From assembly GCF_018223345.1 (NCBI RefSeq), contig NZ_CP073587.1, positions 407,001 through 471,000 of the forward strand: a stretch of 64,000 nt of DNA. The letters run 5' to 3'. The notes beneath the pieces were generated by a model. The model worked only from the letters and a program-made list of their open reading frames with translations. It ran no database searches and had not been told where the DNA came from. Within the stretch, counting starts at the first letter, position 1; each line of letters starts with the position of its first letter. Positions 18,685 to 26,955 of the stretch are shown here, in pieces. The position numbers and the translations under genes are program-made. Source of the DNA: Shewanella yunxiaonensis (lineage in GTDB: Bacteria > Pseudomonadota > Gammaproteobacteria > Enterobacterales > Shewanellaceae).

Positions 18685-19791
18685 ATGTACCAAGATTTTG
18701 CCGCAGAGTTGGCTTGGGCCAGTCTGCATATGACCCGTACCCGCGCAGCCGTGGCTGCTTTACCGGATCTGCACGGCGTCAGACTCGCCTGTAACATGCA
18801 CCTCGATTTGAAAATGGCACCGCTGGTGGCCGGACTGCTCGATAAAGGTGCCGAGGTATTTCTGACTACCTGTAACCCGACAACCGTGCAGGACGATGTC
18901 GTGAAATATCTGGTGGATAAAGGTGCTACTGCTCATGCCTGGCGTGACATGAGCGATGCTGACTGGTCGGATTCTTTTGATAAAGCACTGGCGTGGGAGC
19001 CCACCCACTTGTGTGAGATGGGCGCTGACCTTACGACGCGTCTGCATCAGTCGGCTACCGGCCCGAAAATTGTGGCCGGGCTGGAAGCCACCGGTTCCGG
19101 TATTAACCGCCTTGGCGGTGTGCATCCGCGTTATCCGATTTTTAACTGGGACGATCTGCCCGTGAAAGAAGGGCTGCACAATCGTCACATGGTTGGGCTT
19201 ACTGCTTGGCATACTTTCTTCCAGACCACGCATCTCACCTTGCATGAAAAAACCGTTATCGTCATCGGTTATGGCTTGGTGGGACAAGGCGTAGCCGCGG
19301 CAGCAAAAGCCTATGGTGGCCAGGTGCAGGTGGCAGAACTGAATCCGGCGAGAGCGCTGCAAGCCAAATATGATGGCTGGCCGGTGGTGGACTTGGCGGA
19401 CGCCGTGACGCAGGCCGATGTGATTGCCACGGCTACCGGTGCCTACGGCGTCTTGAGTGCCAAGCATCTGAAAGCGATGAAAGATGGGGCGTTTATCCTT
19501 AACGTGGGCCATGTCTCCCAGGAAATTGATGTGCTGTTCCTGAAACAACAGGCCAGCCACAGTTTGCCGATGCCTTACGTCGATGCCTATGAATTTGATG
19601 GCAAAACCTTGTATCTGCTGGCGGATGGTTCGATGTTTAACCTGACTGCCGGATATGGTGATAGCCTCAATGCATTTGATGTAACGTTGGCGGTGATGGC
19701 GGCTGGCATCGGCCACATTGTTGGCGCAGGGGGTTCGCACGAAGCCGGCCTGTATTTGTTACCAGAATCTGCCTGGATGCCAGTTCTGTAA
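18685..19791 (+). CDS. Divergent S-adenosylhomocysteine hydrolase-like protein
   Basis: The 368-aa product follows the SAHH fold from end to end but is much shorter than usual (430-470 aa). Retained by eye-alignment are His39 (CNMHLD), Asp115 (EMGADLT), Glu134 (GLEATG), Lys161 and Asn166, the NAD-binding loop GYGLVGQGVA (195-204) and VGHVSQEID. Changed are the catalytic Asp after the Lys, which is His165 here, and the Thr after the N-terminal His, which is Asp41. The C-terminal lysine-tyrosine tail, which closes the neighbour's NAD site in true SAHH, is absent. It probably binds NAD and acts on a related thioether or nucleoside, not necessarily on SAH. GGAG precedes the start. The gene stands alone. 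Confidence 0.75.
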   Translation: MYQDFAAELAWASLHMTRTRAAVAALPDLHGVRLACNMHLDLKMAPLVAGLLDKGAEVFLTTCNPTTVQDDVVKYLVDKGATAHAWRDMSDADWSDSFDKALAWEPTHLCEMGADLTTRLHQSATGPKIVAGLEATGSGINRLGGVHPRYPIFNWDDLPVKEGLHNRHMVGLTAWHTFFQTTHLTLHEKTVIVIGYGLVGQGVAAAAKAYGGQVQVAELNPARALQAKYDGWPVVDLADAVTQADVIATATGAYGVLSAKHLKAMKDGAFILNVGHVSQEIDVLFLKQQASHSLPMPYVDAYEFDGKTLYLLADGSMFNLTAGYGDSLNAFDVTLAVMAAGIGHIVGAGGSHEAGLYLLPESAWMPVL

Positions 19792-19953
19792 CTGATTGTT
19801 TACTGGTGTGATCCACGAGTGTTGTGGATGTAAAAGTGCGTGACCTGTAGCCCGAGTTTTGCCAAACTAGCTAGCGTTTGGCCGCATCTTTTGAAGTGAC
19901 GTCATAAGTGCCAAACCAACGCCATTTTCGATTTGACAGGCTGAGGATCCATC

Positions 19954-20487
19954 ATGAAGTATGCCTTGATTACGTGTATGACGCTCACTTTCAGTGGCTG
20001 GGTGATGGCGGCTGATGTGCCGCAGGATGAAACTGAACTCGATACGAGTAACTGTGCTCGTATCGATCAGTTATGGCAACAGGATGGCAAAGCAGGTATT
20101 GGCCCATTATATCTGGGCATGTCGGCCGCAGAAGCAGAGCAAAGCGGCCACCTGTTGTATGACAAAGCCGCCAGCAATAGTTGTGCGGCATTCAGTGCTC
20201 GATTTGTGCAGGACGATGGCTCTATCCTGGTGCTACTGGATAGCAACCAGCGGATTATCAGTTTGAGTACCGAAGCGGGTGATGAGCAGTGTGATGTAAA
20301 AAGTCAGACGGAGCAGGCGCGGGTGATTTTTCCACAGATGAGTTACTTGCCACCAGTCAATACTCCGGAGCTCACCGAGACTGCCGATCCGGCGCCACAT
20401 TATCGTATTGGTGATGAGCCAGGCATTGCACGGTTGTTATTGAAGGATAACGCGATTCAACTGGATAACGGTCAGTGCAGTAACTGA
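19954..20487 (+). CDS. Unknown periplasmic protein
   Basis: I do not recognise this 177-aa protein. It begins with a clear signal peptide (residues 1-20, ending VMAAD). The mature part has five cysteines, starting with SNCARI, so disulfides are likely, and a GPLYLGMSAAEAEQSG segment that resembles the repeated 'LGMT...' motif of some small secreted domains. An acidic mature protein. The ATG is preceded by CTGAGGATCCATC, with GAGG about 8 bases upstream. A bidirectional terminator follows. Likely soluble in the periplasm; no function can be claimed. Confidence 0.75.
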   Translation: MKYALITCMTLTFSGWVMAADVPQDETELDTSNCARIDQLWQQDGKAGIGPLYLGMSAAEAEQSGHLLYDKAASNSCAAFSARFVQDDGSILVLLDSNQRIISLSTEAGDEQCDVKSQTEQARVIFPQMSYLPPVNTPELTETADPAPHYRIGDEPGIARLLLKDNAIQLDNGQCSN

Positions 20488-20498
20488 ATAGCAAACTA

Positions 20499-20523
20499 AA
20501 AAGGCGCTAACTAGCGCCTTTTG
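20499..20523. terminator. Bidirectional terminator between the unknown gene and purC
   Basis: Arms AAAAGGCGCTA (20499-20509) and TAGCGCCTTTT (20512-20522) sit between two converging genes (stops at 20487 and 20540). Both ends are A/T runs, so it can stop transcription from either side. Confidence 0.85.
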
Positions 20524-20539
20524 TTTGAGGGTATATCAA

Positions 20540-21643
20540 TCAATCGACCAAGCCGTAGCGACTTTTAAGGATCGCGATAATCTCAGCTTTAGGATTTTCT
20601 GACAGAGTGATCGGCTGACCAGTGACTTTTTCCGCAACGCCCGTATAGGTTTTAGAAACCGCCATCATTGAGTCCAGCGGCAGATCGTTATCACGCGCTA
20701 AGGCCTCACGTTCCGGCATCCGTTTCTTATTCAGCAAAATATCGGGGTCCGGGAAGTGGTGCAGCAGGAATTGCCGGAAGCCTTCTTTGGAGTTTTCCAG
20801 GATCTTGCCTTCACGATAGGCAGCTCCATCCCAAATGCGTGAGGAATCTGGGGTGCCGACTTCATCCATATAGATCAGTTTGGACTGGCCGTTTTTGTCG
20901 GTGACATAGCCAAACTCAAATTTGGTATCAACAAAGATCTGATCGATGTTGGCCAACGCTTGGGAGATTACCGCAAAACCTTGTTTCAGCAGTTGCTCGT
21001 ACAGGTCAATATCTTCAGGTTTTTCAAAACCAAATGCCTGCCAGTTGGCTTCTAAGTCGGCGCGGCTGATGTTGACATCATCCTGTTCCGGCACGCCGGG
21101 AATACCTTTAAGAATGCCTTTCGTGGATGGCGTCAGCAGCAGTTCTGGCAATTTTTGATCTTTTTGCAGACCTTCCGGCAGGGTGATGCCGCAGAATTCC
21201 CGCTCGCCTTTTTCATAAGCGCGCCACATTGAGCCGGTAATGTATTGACGAATAATCGCTTCGACTTTAATCGGGCGGGCTTTTTGTACAATCCACACCA
21301 GTGGATGGGGGATATCCAGAATGTGGCTATCAGCCAGCCCATGTTGCTTGAACAGACTAAACCAGTGATTAGAGATAGCATTCAGTGCAGCGCCCTTACC
21401 GGGGATACCCTTCAAGCCACCTTCGCCATGAAAAATACAGTCGAAGGCAGAGATACGGTCACTGATCACCATGATTGCCAGTGGGGTATCGGCTGGCACA
21501 TCGTAACCTTGCTCACGGATCAACCGGGCGCTGTCGGCCTCTGTTAACCAATAAACACTACGGACTTTTCCACTATGAACTGGCTTGTCGGTACGGATAG
21601 GCAAGTCGTTATTAACGGCTAAAACGGAATCAGCAAGACCCAT
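20540..21643 (-). CDS. purC: Phosphoribosylaminoimidazole-succinocarboxamide synthase (long form)
   Basis: PurC joins CAIR and aspartate with ATP to make SAICAR in purine synthesis. The 367-aa product is of the longer type found in Vibrio and Shewanella, not the 237-aa E. coli type. Visible motifs are GKVRSVYWL (nucleotide loop near residue 27), ISDRISAFD (about 65), the [10 protein letters not shown] region, and the second-half VDTKFEFGY and [10 protein letters not shown] motifs that bind Mg and the aspartate. ATG 21643 is chosen because AAAGGAAC precedes it; the frame is open 25 codons further upstream, but that part does not look like the family. Confidence 0.95.
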   Translation of the reverse strand: MGLADSVLAVNNDLPIRTDKPVHSGKVRSVYWLTEADSARLIREQGYDVPADTPLAIMVISDRISAFDCIFHGEGGLKGIPGKGAALNAISNHWFSLFKQHGLADSHILDIPHPLVWIVQKARPIKVEAIIRQYITGSMWRAYEKGEREFCGITLPEGLQKDQKLPELLLTPSTKGILKGIPGVPEQDDVNISRADLEANWQAFGFEKPEDIDLYEQLLKQGFAVISQALANIDQIFVDTKFEFGYVTDKNGQSKLIYMDEVGTPDSSRIWDGAAYREGKILENSKEGFRQFLLHHFPDPDILLNKKRMPEREALARDNDLPLDSMMAVSKTYTGVAEKVTGQPITLSENPKAEIIAILKSRYGLVD

Positions 21644-21865
21644 GACAGGAGTTCCTTTGATGATAGGGGTTAAGGTTAAGCCCGGCGGGTAGGATAGTCG
21701 TTGTGGCCGGACAGACACGGGCAGGCAGCCGGTATGGCATTAATGATATGCAGTGACAAGGCAATGGGAGCTGTTCCACTTGCAAACCGGCCCGTGACAA
21801 AAGATGGCTTATTCTACCGCAGCCATCGTGATTTGCCACGGGCGACTTTTGTTGCAGATCACAAC

Positions 21866-21879
21866 ACAGCGTTCGCTGT
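21866..21879. repeat. Perfect 14-bp palindrome between purC and proA
   Basis: ACAGCGTTCGCTGT has two 6-bp arms with a two-base centre. It lies in the 280-base space between proA and purC (both on the minus strand), about 220 bases upstream of the purC start. It may be an operator or a weak hairpin after proA. I saw no PurR box of the E. coli type. Confidence 0.4.
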
Positions 21880-21923
21880 TGCAAACATCTGCCGACAAAG
21901 ACCTATTTTTCCGGTGAACAAGT

Positions 21924-23171
21924 TCAGGCGCGTACTTGCCCTGCGCCATTCACCAGGTATTTCTCCGTCGTCAGTGCATCCAGCCCCATGGGGCCGTAGG
22001 CATGCAGCTTGGTGGTCGCAATACCAATTTCGGCGCCGAGTCCTAACTCGCTGCCATCACTGAAACGAGAAGAGGCATTGGCCATCACTACCGCAGCATC
22101 CACGCCTTGTTGGAATCTGGCGGCGGCTTGCAGATCCTCCGTGCAGATCACTTCGGTGTGATGGCTACCAAAGCGGGCGATATGATCCATCGCTCCGTCG
22201 AGACAGTCTACCTGGCGAATGGCAATTTCCAGTCGAAGGTATTCTTCACCAAACTGGTGTTCTGCCAGCACGGTCGCCTGCTCAAAATAGGCGGCAGATG
22301 CAGCATCGCAATTGATCTTAACCCCTTTGTCTGCCAGTGCCTGTGCCGCAATCGGTAGCCAGACCGGAGCAATATCTTTATGCACCAGTAAGCCTTCCAG
22401 CGCGTTACACACGCCGGTGCGCTGAGTTTTGCCATTGAGTAGCAGATTCAGGGCTTTTTCCACGTCGGCGGAACGATCCACATACAGATGACAAACCCCT
22501 TTAAAATGCTGGATCACCGGAATTTTGCTGTTGTCAGTGACGAAGTTAATCAGGCCTTCGCCACCGCGGGGAATGACTAAGTCAATGTCATCCCGTTGTT
22601 GCAGTAACTCCAGCATTAACGCTCGGTCCGGATCAGGCACGACTGTTATCAACGCTTCTGGCAGATTGAACAATCGGAGCACCTGCTGCAGCACGTCAGC
22701 AATCGCCATACTGGAGCCGAGCGCTTCTTTGCCGCCACGCAGGATCACTGCATTACCGGATTTAAAACACAAGGCACCAGCATCGGCGGTGACATTTGGC
22801 CGCGCTTCATAAATCATACAGACTACGCCTAGTGGCACTCGTAACTTGCTGACTTTGATGCCATTTGGCCGAGTACCCAGTTCGCGCCGTTGGCCTACCG
22901 GATCTGCGAGGCTGACGATAGTATCGATCCCGTCCGCCATGGCGTTGATACGCGCTGGTGTCAATGCCAGTCGGTCGAGCATGGCCTCGCTCAGGCTGTT
23001 GGCTCTGGCCGCTTGCAGATCCCGGGCGTTAGCCGCAAGGATACTCTCCTGATTGGCCCGGAGCGCGTCACTCATGGCGCTCAATACCTGGTTTTTGCTG
23101 TCAGTGTCCAGCGTTGCCAATTTACGCGAAGCTTTACGGGCAGCTTGAGCTAATTCAGTTATCAGACTCAT
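21924..23171 (-). CDS. proA: Gamma-glutamyl phosphate reductase
   Basis: ProA reduces glutamyl-5-phosphate with NADPH to glutamate semialdehyde, the second step of proline synthesis. The 415-aa length is normal (E. coli 417). It has the aldehyde-dehydrogenase fold. The GVCMIYEARPNVTADA segment (about residue 113-128), GGKEALGSS, and the catalytic-cysteine stretch KTQRTGVCNALE (about 255) are visible. The start overlaps the proB stop by four bases (ATGA), so the two are translated together. Confidence 0.97.
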   Translation of the reverse strand: MSLITELAQAARKASRKLATLDTDSKNQVLSAMSDALRANQESILAANARDLQAARANSLSEAMLDRLALTPARINAMADGIDTIVSLADPVGQRRELGTRPNGIKVSKLRVPLGVVCMIYEARPNVTADAGALCFKSGNAVILRGGKEALGSSMAIADVLQQVLRLFNLPEALITVVPDPDRALMLELLQQRDDIDLVIPRGGEGLINFVTDNSKIPVIQHFKGVCHLYVDRSADVEKALNLLLNGKTQRTGVCNALEGLLVHKDIAPVWLPIAAQALADKGVKINCDAASAAYFEQATVLAEHQFGEEYLRLEIAIRQVDCLDGAMDHIARFGSHHTEVICTEDLQAAARFQQGVDAAVVMANASSRFSDGSELGLGAEIGIATTKLHAYGPMGLDALTTEKYLVNGAGQVRA

Positions 23172-24316
23172 GATGTTTCCTCCATCGGGTTGGCCTTGGG
23201 AGACAGCAGGGCGATATCCTGCGGCGCGATAAGGCTGCGCTCGTGAGTAAAACTGTCCATCAGTTTGGAATCGTCCTGCTTGGCGATAAATTTCAATAAA
23301 CGGCTACTGTAATTGCTGCGTGCTTTCGCCAGCCGTGTGCCATCGTCACTGCGCAGTAAGATGGTATCGCCTTCCGAAAAATTGCCTTTAACATCTAACA
23401 CTTCATCACTGGATAAATTGGCACAGTCTTCGGCGGAATGAAGCTCATCAGCCGCCGCAATGATGACCTCACCCTGGGCGCGAACGGTGTGGGTAAACCA
23501 GTGCAGGCGTTCCAGCATTGGCGTGGCGGAACCGCGAAACAGGGTGCCGGGATTCTTCCCGGCCAGCAGTTCGTTAAAGCTGGCTTCTTTGAAACCGTTG
23601 ACAATATAGGTGTCGATACCGTGAGAGACAGCTTTCTCCGCGGCCTGGATCTTGGTCAGCATGCCACCGGTGCCCACATCGCTGTGACTCCCCCCGGCCA
23701 TGGCATAGATACTAGCGTCAATTTTGGTCACTTCCGGGAGCAGTTTGGCATCGGCATTGAGGTGAGGATTTTTGTCGAAGAGACCATCAATATCCGAACA
23801 GATCACTAAACTGCGGGCATCGGCGGCGGCTGCCACCATGGCTGACAGGTTATCGTTGTCGCCCACTTTTAGCGCATCGGTGGTCACCGTGTCGTTTTCA
23901 TTGACGATGGGTAAAATGTCGTGGTCTAGCAGGGTGCTGATGGTCTCACGAATGCTGAGGTACCGCTCCCGATCGCGCAGATCGGCATGGGTTAACAGGA
24001 TTTGCGCTGTCGGGAAATCGAAGAATTTGTCCCAGGTTGCCATCATCTCCGTCTGTCCTGCGGCAGCCATCGCTTTTTTCAGTGCCATCAGCGCTGCAGG
24101 ACTGGTGCTATTTTCTCTAGCATTAATCGGAAAACGATGGGCGCCGGCGGCGATAGAGCCGGATGACACTAAAATAACCTGCAGTCCCTTGGCGCGACAG
24201 CGCACGATAAACTGGGCAATTGCCAGCAGGTAACGGGAACTACAGCCCTGTCGCTCAGGTGCGATCAGGGCACTGCCGACTTTGAGCACAATACGTTGTT
24301 TGCTGTTGGCGTTCAT
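23168..24316 (-). CDS. proB: Glutamate 5-kinase
   Basis: ProB phosphorylates glutamate at the gamma carboxyl group, the first and proline-inhibited step of proline synthesis. The amino-acid-kinase domain (residues 1-260) shows VLKVGSALI at the N-terminus, VSSGSIAAGA (about 50), NENDTVTTDAL (about 140) and GTGGMLTKIQAA (about 217). A C-terminal PUA domain (about 285-360) is present as in most ProB proteins. Length 382 aa (E. coli 367). It is 71 bases downstream of putP, with a stem-loop in between. Confidence 0.96.
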   Translation of the reverse strand: MNANSKQRIVLKVGSALIAPERQGCSSRYLLAIAQFIVRCRAKGLQVILVSSGSIAAGAHRFPINARENSTSPAALMALKKAMAAAGQTEMMATWDKFFDFPTAQILLTHADLRDRERYLSIRETISTLLDHDILPIVNENDTVTTDALKVGDNDNLSAMVAAAADARSLVICSDIDGLFDKNPHLNADAKLLPEVTKIDASIYAMAGGSHSDVGTGGMLTKIQAAEKAVSHGIDTYIVNGFKEASFNELLAGKNPGTLFRGSATPMLERLHWFTHTVRAQGEVIIAAADELHSAEDCANLSSDEVLDVKGNFSEGDTILLRSDDGTRLAKARSNYSSRLLKFIAKQDDSKLMDSFTHERSLIAPQDIALLSPKANPMEETS

Positions 24317-24351
24317 AACGTCCTTGAGTTGTCTGGCTGGAGTTAAATGAT

Positions 24352-24372
24352 GGGGCAGCCATTAACTGCCCC
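24352..24372 (-). terminator. Stem-loop between putP and proB
   Basis: Arms GGGGCAG (24352-24358) and CTGCCCC (24366-24372) enclose 7 bases. On the minus strand it is followed by ATCATTTAACT, not by a clean T run, so it is at best a weak terminator after putP. Confidence 0.5.
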
Positions 24373-24387
24373 GGAAACAGGATAGAA

Positions 24388-25884
24388 CTATATGAGTTCC
24401 TGAAGTTTTTCATTGGTGGCGTGAAACGTCTTTTGTACCGCTTTGGACGGATCTTTACCGAAATGGCTCACCAGAATGATGGTGGCGGAGCTGACTAAAA
24501 ATCCTGGCACAATTTCATAAATCACGCTGGAGAGGGTTTTGCCATCTGGCAATACTGGCGCGTAAATCCAGAACAGCACGGTTACGGCCCCGGCGACAAT
24601 ACTGGAGACTGCGGCGGTGTGATTCATCTTGTGCCAGAACAGGCTGAACAGCACCAGCGGGCCGAACGCCGCACCAAAACCAGCCCAGGCGTTACTCACC
24701 AGATCCAGAATACTGCTAGAACGATCCATCGCCAGCAGGGTCGCTACCGCAGCAACCGCCACTACCCCAATGCGGCCGATGTTGACCAGCTTTTTCTCGT
24801 CAATGTCCTGATGGAACATGGCGCGATACACATCTTCGGTCAATGAGCTCGACGACACCAGCAACTGGCTGGAAATGGTACTCATCACTGCAGCCAGAAT
24901 CGCCGCCAGCAGAAAACCCGTGATCAGCGGATGGAATAGGATCTGCGAAAAGACGATAAAAATAGTTTCTGGATCTTTCAGCGCCAGTCCGAATTTATGC
25001 ACATAAGCCACACCTACCAGCCCGGTTGCCAAGGCTCCGATAATGGTAACCAGCATCCAGCACATACCGATATTGCGGGCAATTTTAATATCCTTGACCG
25101 AGCGGATCGCCATAAAGCGCACAATGATGTGCGGCTGACCAAAATAGCCGAGTCCCCATGCCAGACTGGAAACGATAGTCAGCAAACTGATGTGACTCAT
25201 GGCGTCTGACAAAGAGTCGATGGTGCTGCGGGCATTGAGCAACATATCTTTGCTGCTATCAAACTGTTCGTAGGCGACATAAGGCACCAGTACCAACGCG
25301 ACAAACATGATACAACCCTGCACAAAGTCGGTCATACTCACCGCCAGAAAGCCACCTAACAGCGTATAAGCCACCACCACGCCGACGGTTACAAATAGCC
25401 CCATTTGATAGTTCAGATGGAACGCGGTTTCAAACAGCTTGCCTCCGGCCACCAGACCGGATGAGGTATACAAAGTAAAGAACAGAATAATAACTGCGGC
25501 GGAGATCATTCGCACTGGGCCATTATTCAGGCCAAAACGTTTACTGAAAAAATCCGGCAAGGTAAGGGCGTCATCTGCTTCCACGGTATAGACCCGCAAG
25601 CGAGGCGCCACCAGCAAATAATTGAATAACGCCCCAATCAGCAGTCCGAGGGCGATCCAAATAGTGTTAAATCCTTGGACAAACATGGCGCCGGGTAAGC
25701 CCATTAACATCCAGCCACTCATATCAGAGGCGCCAGCGGATAATGCCGTTACCTGTGGGCTGACTTTTCGGCCGCCAAGAATGTATCCGGAAATATCATC
25801 AGTGGAATTTCGGTAGGCAAACAGGCCTATCGCTAACATGACCAAAAAATAGATGGCCAACGCAATATATGTTGAATAATCCAT
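24388..25884 (-). CDS. putP: Sodium/proline symporter PutP
   Basis: PutP brings L-proline into the cell with Na+ and belongs to the solute:sodium symporter family. The 498-aa product matches the E. coli length (502) and has about 13 hydrophobic segments. Family marks are DISGYILGGR (near 30), LSAGASDMSGWMLMGLPGA (51-69; the Na+ and proline region), GLGYFGQPHIIVRFMA (about 247), and AAVMSTISSQLLVSSS (about 333-348). It is the second gene after a 55-aa membrane protein gene, 17 bases apart. Its position ahead of proBA puts proline uptake and synthesis together. Confidence 0.95.
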   Translation of the reverse strand: MDYSTYIALAIYFLVMLAIGLFAYRNSTDDISGYILGGRKVSPQVTALSAGASDMSGWMLMGLPGAMFVQGFNTIWIALGLLIGALFNYLLVAPRLRVYTVEADDALTLPDFFSKRFGLNNGPVRMISAAVIILFFTLYTSSGLVAGGKLFETAFHLNYQMGLFVTVGVVVAYTLLGGFLAVSMTDFVQGCIMFVALVLVPYVAYEQFDSSKDMLLNARSTIDSLSDAMSHISLLTIVSSLAWGLGYFGQPHIIVRFMAIRSVKDIKIARNIGMCWMLVTIIGALATGLVGVAYVHKFGLALKDPETIFIVFSQILFHPLITGFLLAAILAAVMSTISSQLLVSSSSLTEDVYRAMFHQDIDEKKLVNIGRIGVVAVAAVATLLAMDRSSSILDLVSNAWAGFGAAFGPLVLFSLFWHKMNHTAAVSSIVAGAVTVLFWIYAPVLPDGKTLSSVIYEIVPGFLVSSATIILVSHFGKDPSKAVQKTFHATNEKLQELI

Positions 25885-25901
25885 GTAATGAGTGCCTGTG
25901 T

Positions 25902-26069
25902 TTATCTGCCAATTGCTTGGTTAAGTTTTTGTCTGCACACGGGGAACAAATAGGTCGCGAGCAACAGCCAGAAGCAGCCGAGTTGTAGTAGATACACAGC
26001 TTGTTCTTTAAGACTAATGCGGTCAGTGGATGGATGACTGTCAGACTCCTGGGAGTAAGTGGCATTCAT
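25902..26069 (-). CDS. Small membrane protein encoded upstream of putP (55 aa)
   Basis: This short gene is easily missed. It begins at ATG 26069 with an excellent Shine-Dalgarno, AAGGAGA, 7 bases upstream, and ends 17 bases before the putP start on the same strand. The product has a polar N-terminus (MNATYSQESD...), one membrane segment of about 20 residues (QLGCFWLLLATYLFPVC, about 30-46) and a short basic tail (RQKLNQAIGR). I do not recognise the family. Small single- or double-span partners are encoded next to other solute:sodium symporters (YhdT with PanF, DUF4212 proteins), so a PutP partner or assembly factor is a reasonable inference. Confidence 0.72.
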   Translation of the reverse strand: MNATYSQESDSHPSTDRISLKEQAVYLLQLGCFWLLLATYLFPVCRQKLNQAIGR

Positions 26070-26431
26070 CGGAAGTTCTCCTTGAGTTATCGAGGTTCAA
26101 AACATTTCTTCGGAAAACCATTTGAGTACTAACCAAATAATTAATTAGTGTTCAAATAGTTTTTAAGGTGGCGCTATTATTGAATATTTGACAAGAATTA
26201 TCAACTTTACCGCAATGGTACGTGTTTTTACGCTAGCAATAAAATCATTTAACTATCTGTTTATTAATTAATTATAATTGTTTTAAAAGATTTTTTAGTT
26301 ATTTGATAAGTCTGATTTTGGCAGAGGTTTCAAGCTCCTTATTGTAGGCTTTTTGTTTGGCAAATCAGGATAAAATAATTCGAACTAAAAATAATTTTGT
26401 TGATTGTTTTTAATAGCTGCCTCAGATCACA

Positions 26432-26489
26432 TTGTCATCAAAAATTCATGAACATATATGTTTTTGCGTATATATTGATATCCATATAT
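26432..26489 (+). promoter_or_regulatory. arsR promoter with overlapping palindromic operators
   Basis: -35-like TTGTCA (26432-26437) and -10-like TATATG (26455-26460) are 17 bases apart. The perfect palindrome AACATATATGTT (26451-26462) covers the -10. A second near-perfect one, 20 bp at 26470-26489 (outer arms ATATAT, centre GATATC, two mismatches), is centred 23 bp downstream. AT-rich inverted repeats over the promoter are usual ArsR operators. The remaining intergenic sequence (26070-26430) is AT-rich and shows no gene. Confidence 0.6.
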
Positions 26490-26547
26490 TTACGGTCATT
26501 CACCGCTGTGGTTGCGTGTGGCGTATTGACCCATGGTGGAGCTTCCG

Positions 26548-26904
26548 ATGGAACCAAGCGTATTTTTTAAGGCGATGGCGGATGATACCCGGTTGTGCTG
26601 TCTGCTGCTGATCCAGCAGCAAGGGGAGCTATGTGTCTGTGAGTTAACTGCGGCATTGGCGCAGAGTCAGCCCAAGGTCTCCCGCCACCTGGCGCAATTG
26701 CGGAATCAGGGAATTTTGCAGGATCGCCGTCAAGGGCAGTGGGTGTTTTATCGTTTTGATGAATCCTTGCCCGCTTGGTGTCGGCAGGTGCTGGCCGCGA
26801 CTTTAGCAGAGAATCAGCCATTACTGGTTGAGCCGGTTACGAGGTTGCATGCCATGAACTGGCGGCCTGAGCGCTGCTGTGCGTCAGCGAAATGCAGCAG
26901 CTGA
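26548..26904 (+). CDS. arsR: ArsR-family metalloid-responsive repressor
   Basis: ArsR binds the operator until As(III) or a similar metalloid binds its cysteines. The 118-aa product has a winged helix-turn-helix (about residues 10-85; recognition helix in SQPKVSRHLAQLR). It carries the E. coli-type ELCVCEL motif (Cys29, Cys31) but lacks the third cysteine of that site (Thr33 or Leu in place), and it has a second group at the C-terminus, Cys110, Cys111 and Cys116. ATG 26548 is preferred over 26533 since GGAG lies 6 bases upstream. The whole downstream operon is probably under its control. Confidence 0.92.
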   Translation: MEPSVFFKAMADDTRLCCLLLIQQQGELCVCELTAALAQSQPKVSRHLAQLRNQGILQDRRQGQWVFYRFDESLPAWCRQVLAATLAENQPLLVEPVTRLHAMNWRPERCCASAKCSS

Positions 26905-26955
26905 CGGCGATTGGCTGACTGCCCAAGTTAATGACAAGTTATTTGAGGTACCGAG

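Noticed and set aside
18760..19740. Long antisense ORF (326 codons) inside the SAHH-like gene
   Set aside because: His/Arg/Gln-rich shadow of a well-supported gene; no start signal or family likeness.
15404..20487. A new defence or toxin-antitoxin island
   Set aside because: The genes are metabolic or single unknowns with normal composition, and no toxin, nuclease or NTPase-effector combination is present.
25799..26065. 88-codon minus-strand ORF overlapping putP start
   Set aside because: Overlaps putP out of frame and has no good ribosome site; the 55-aa frame one base away has AAGGAGA and a membrane segment.
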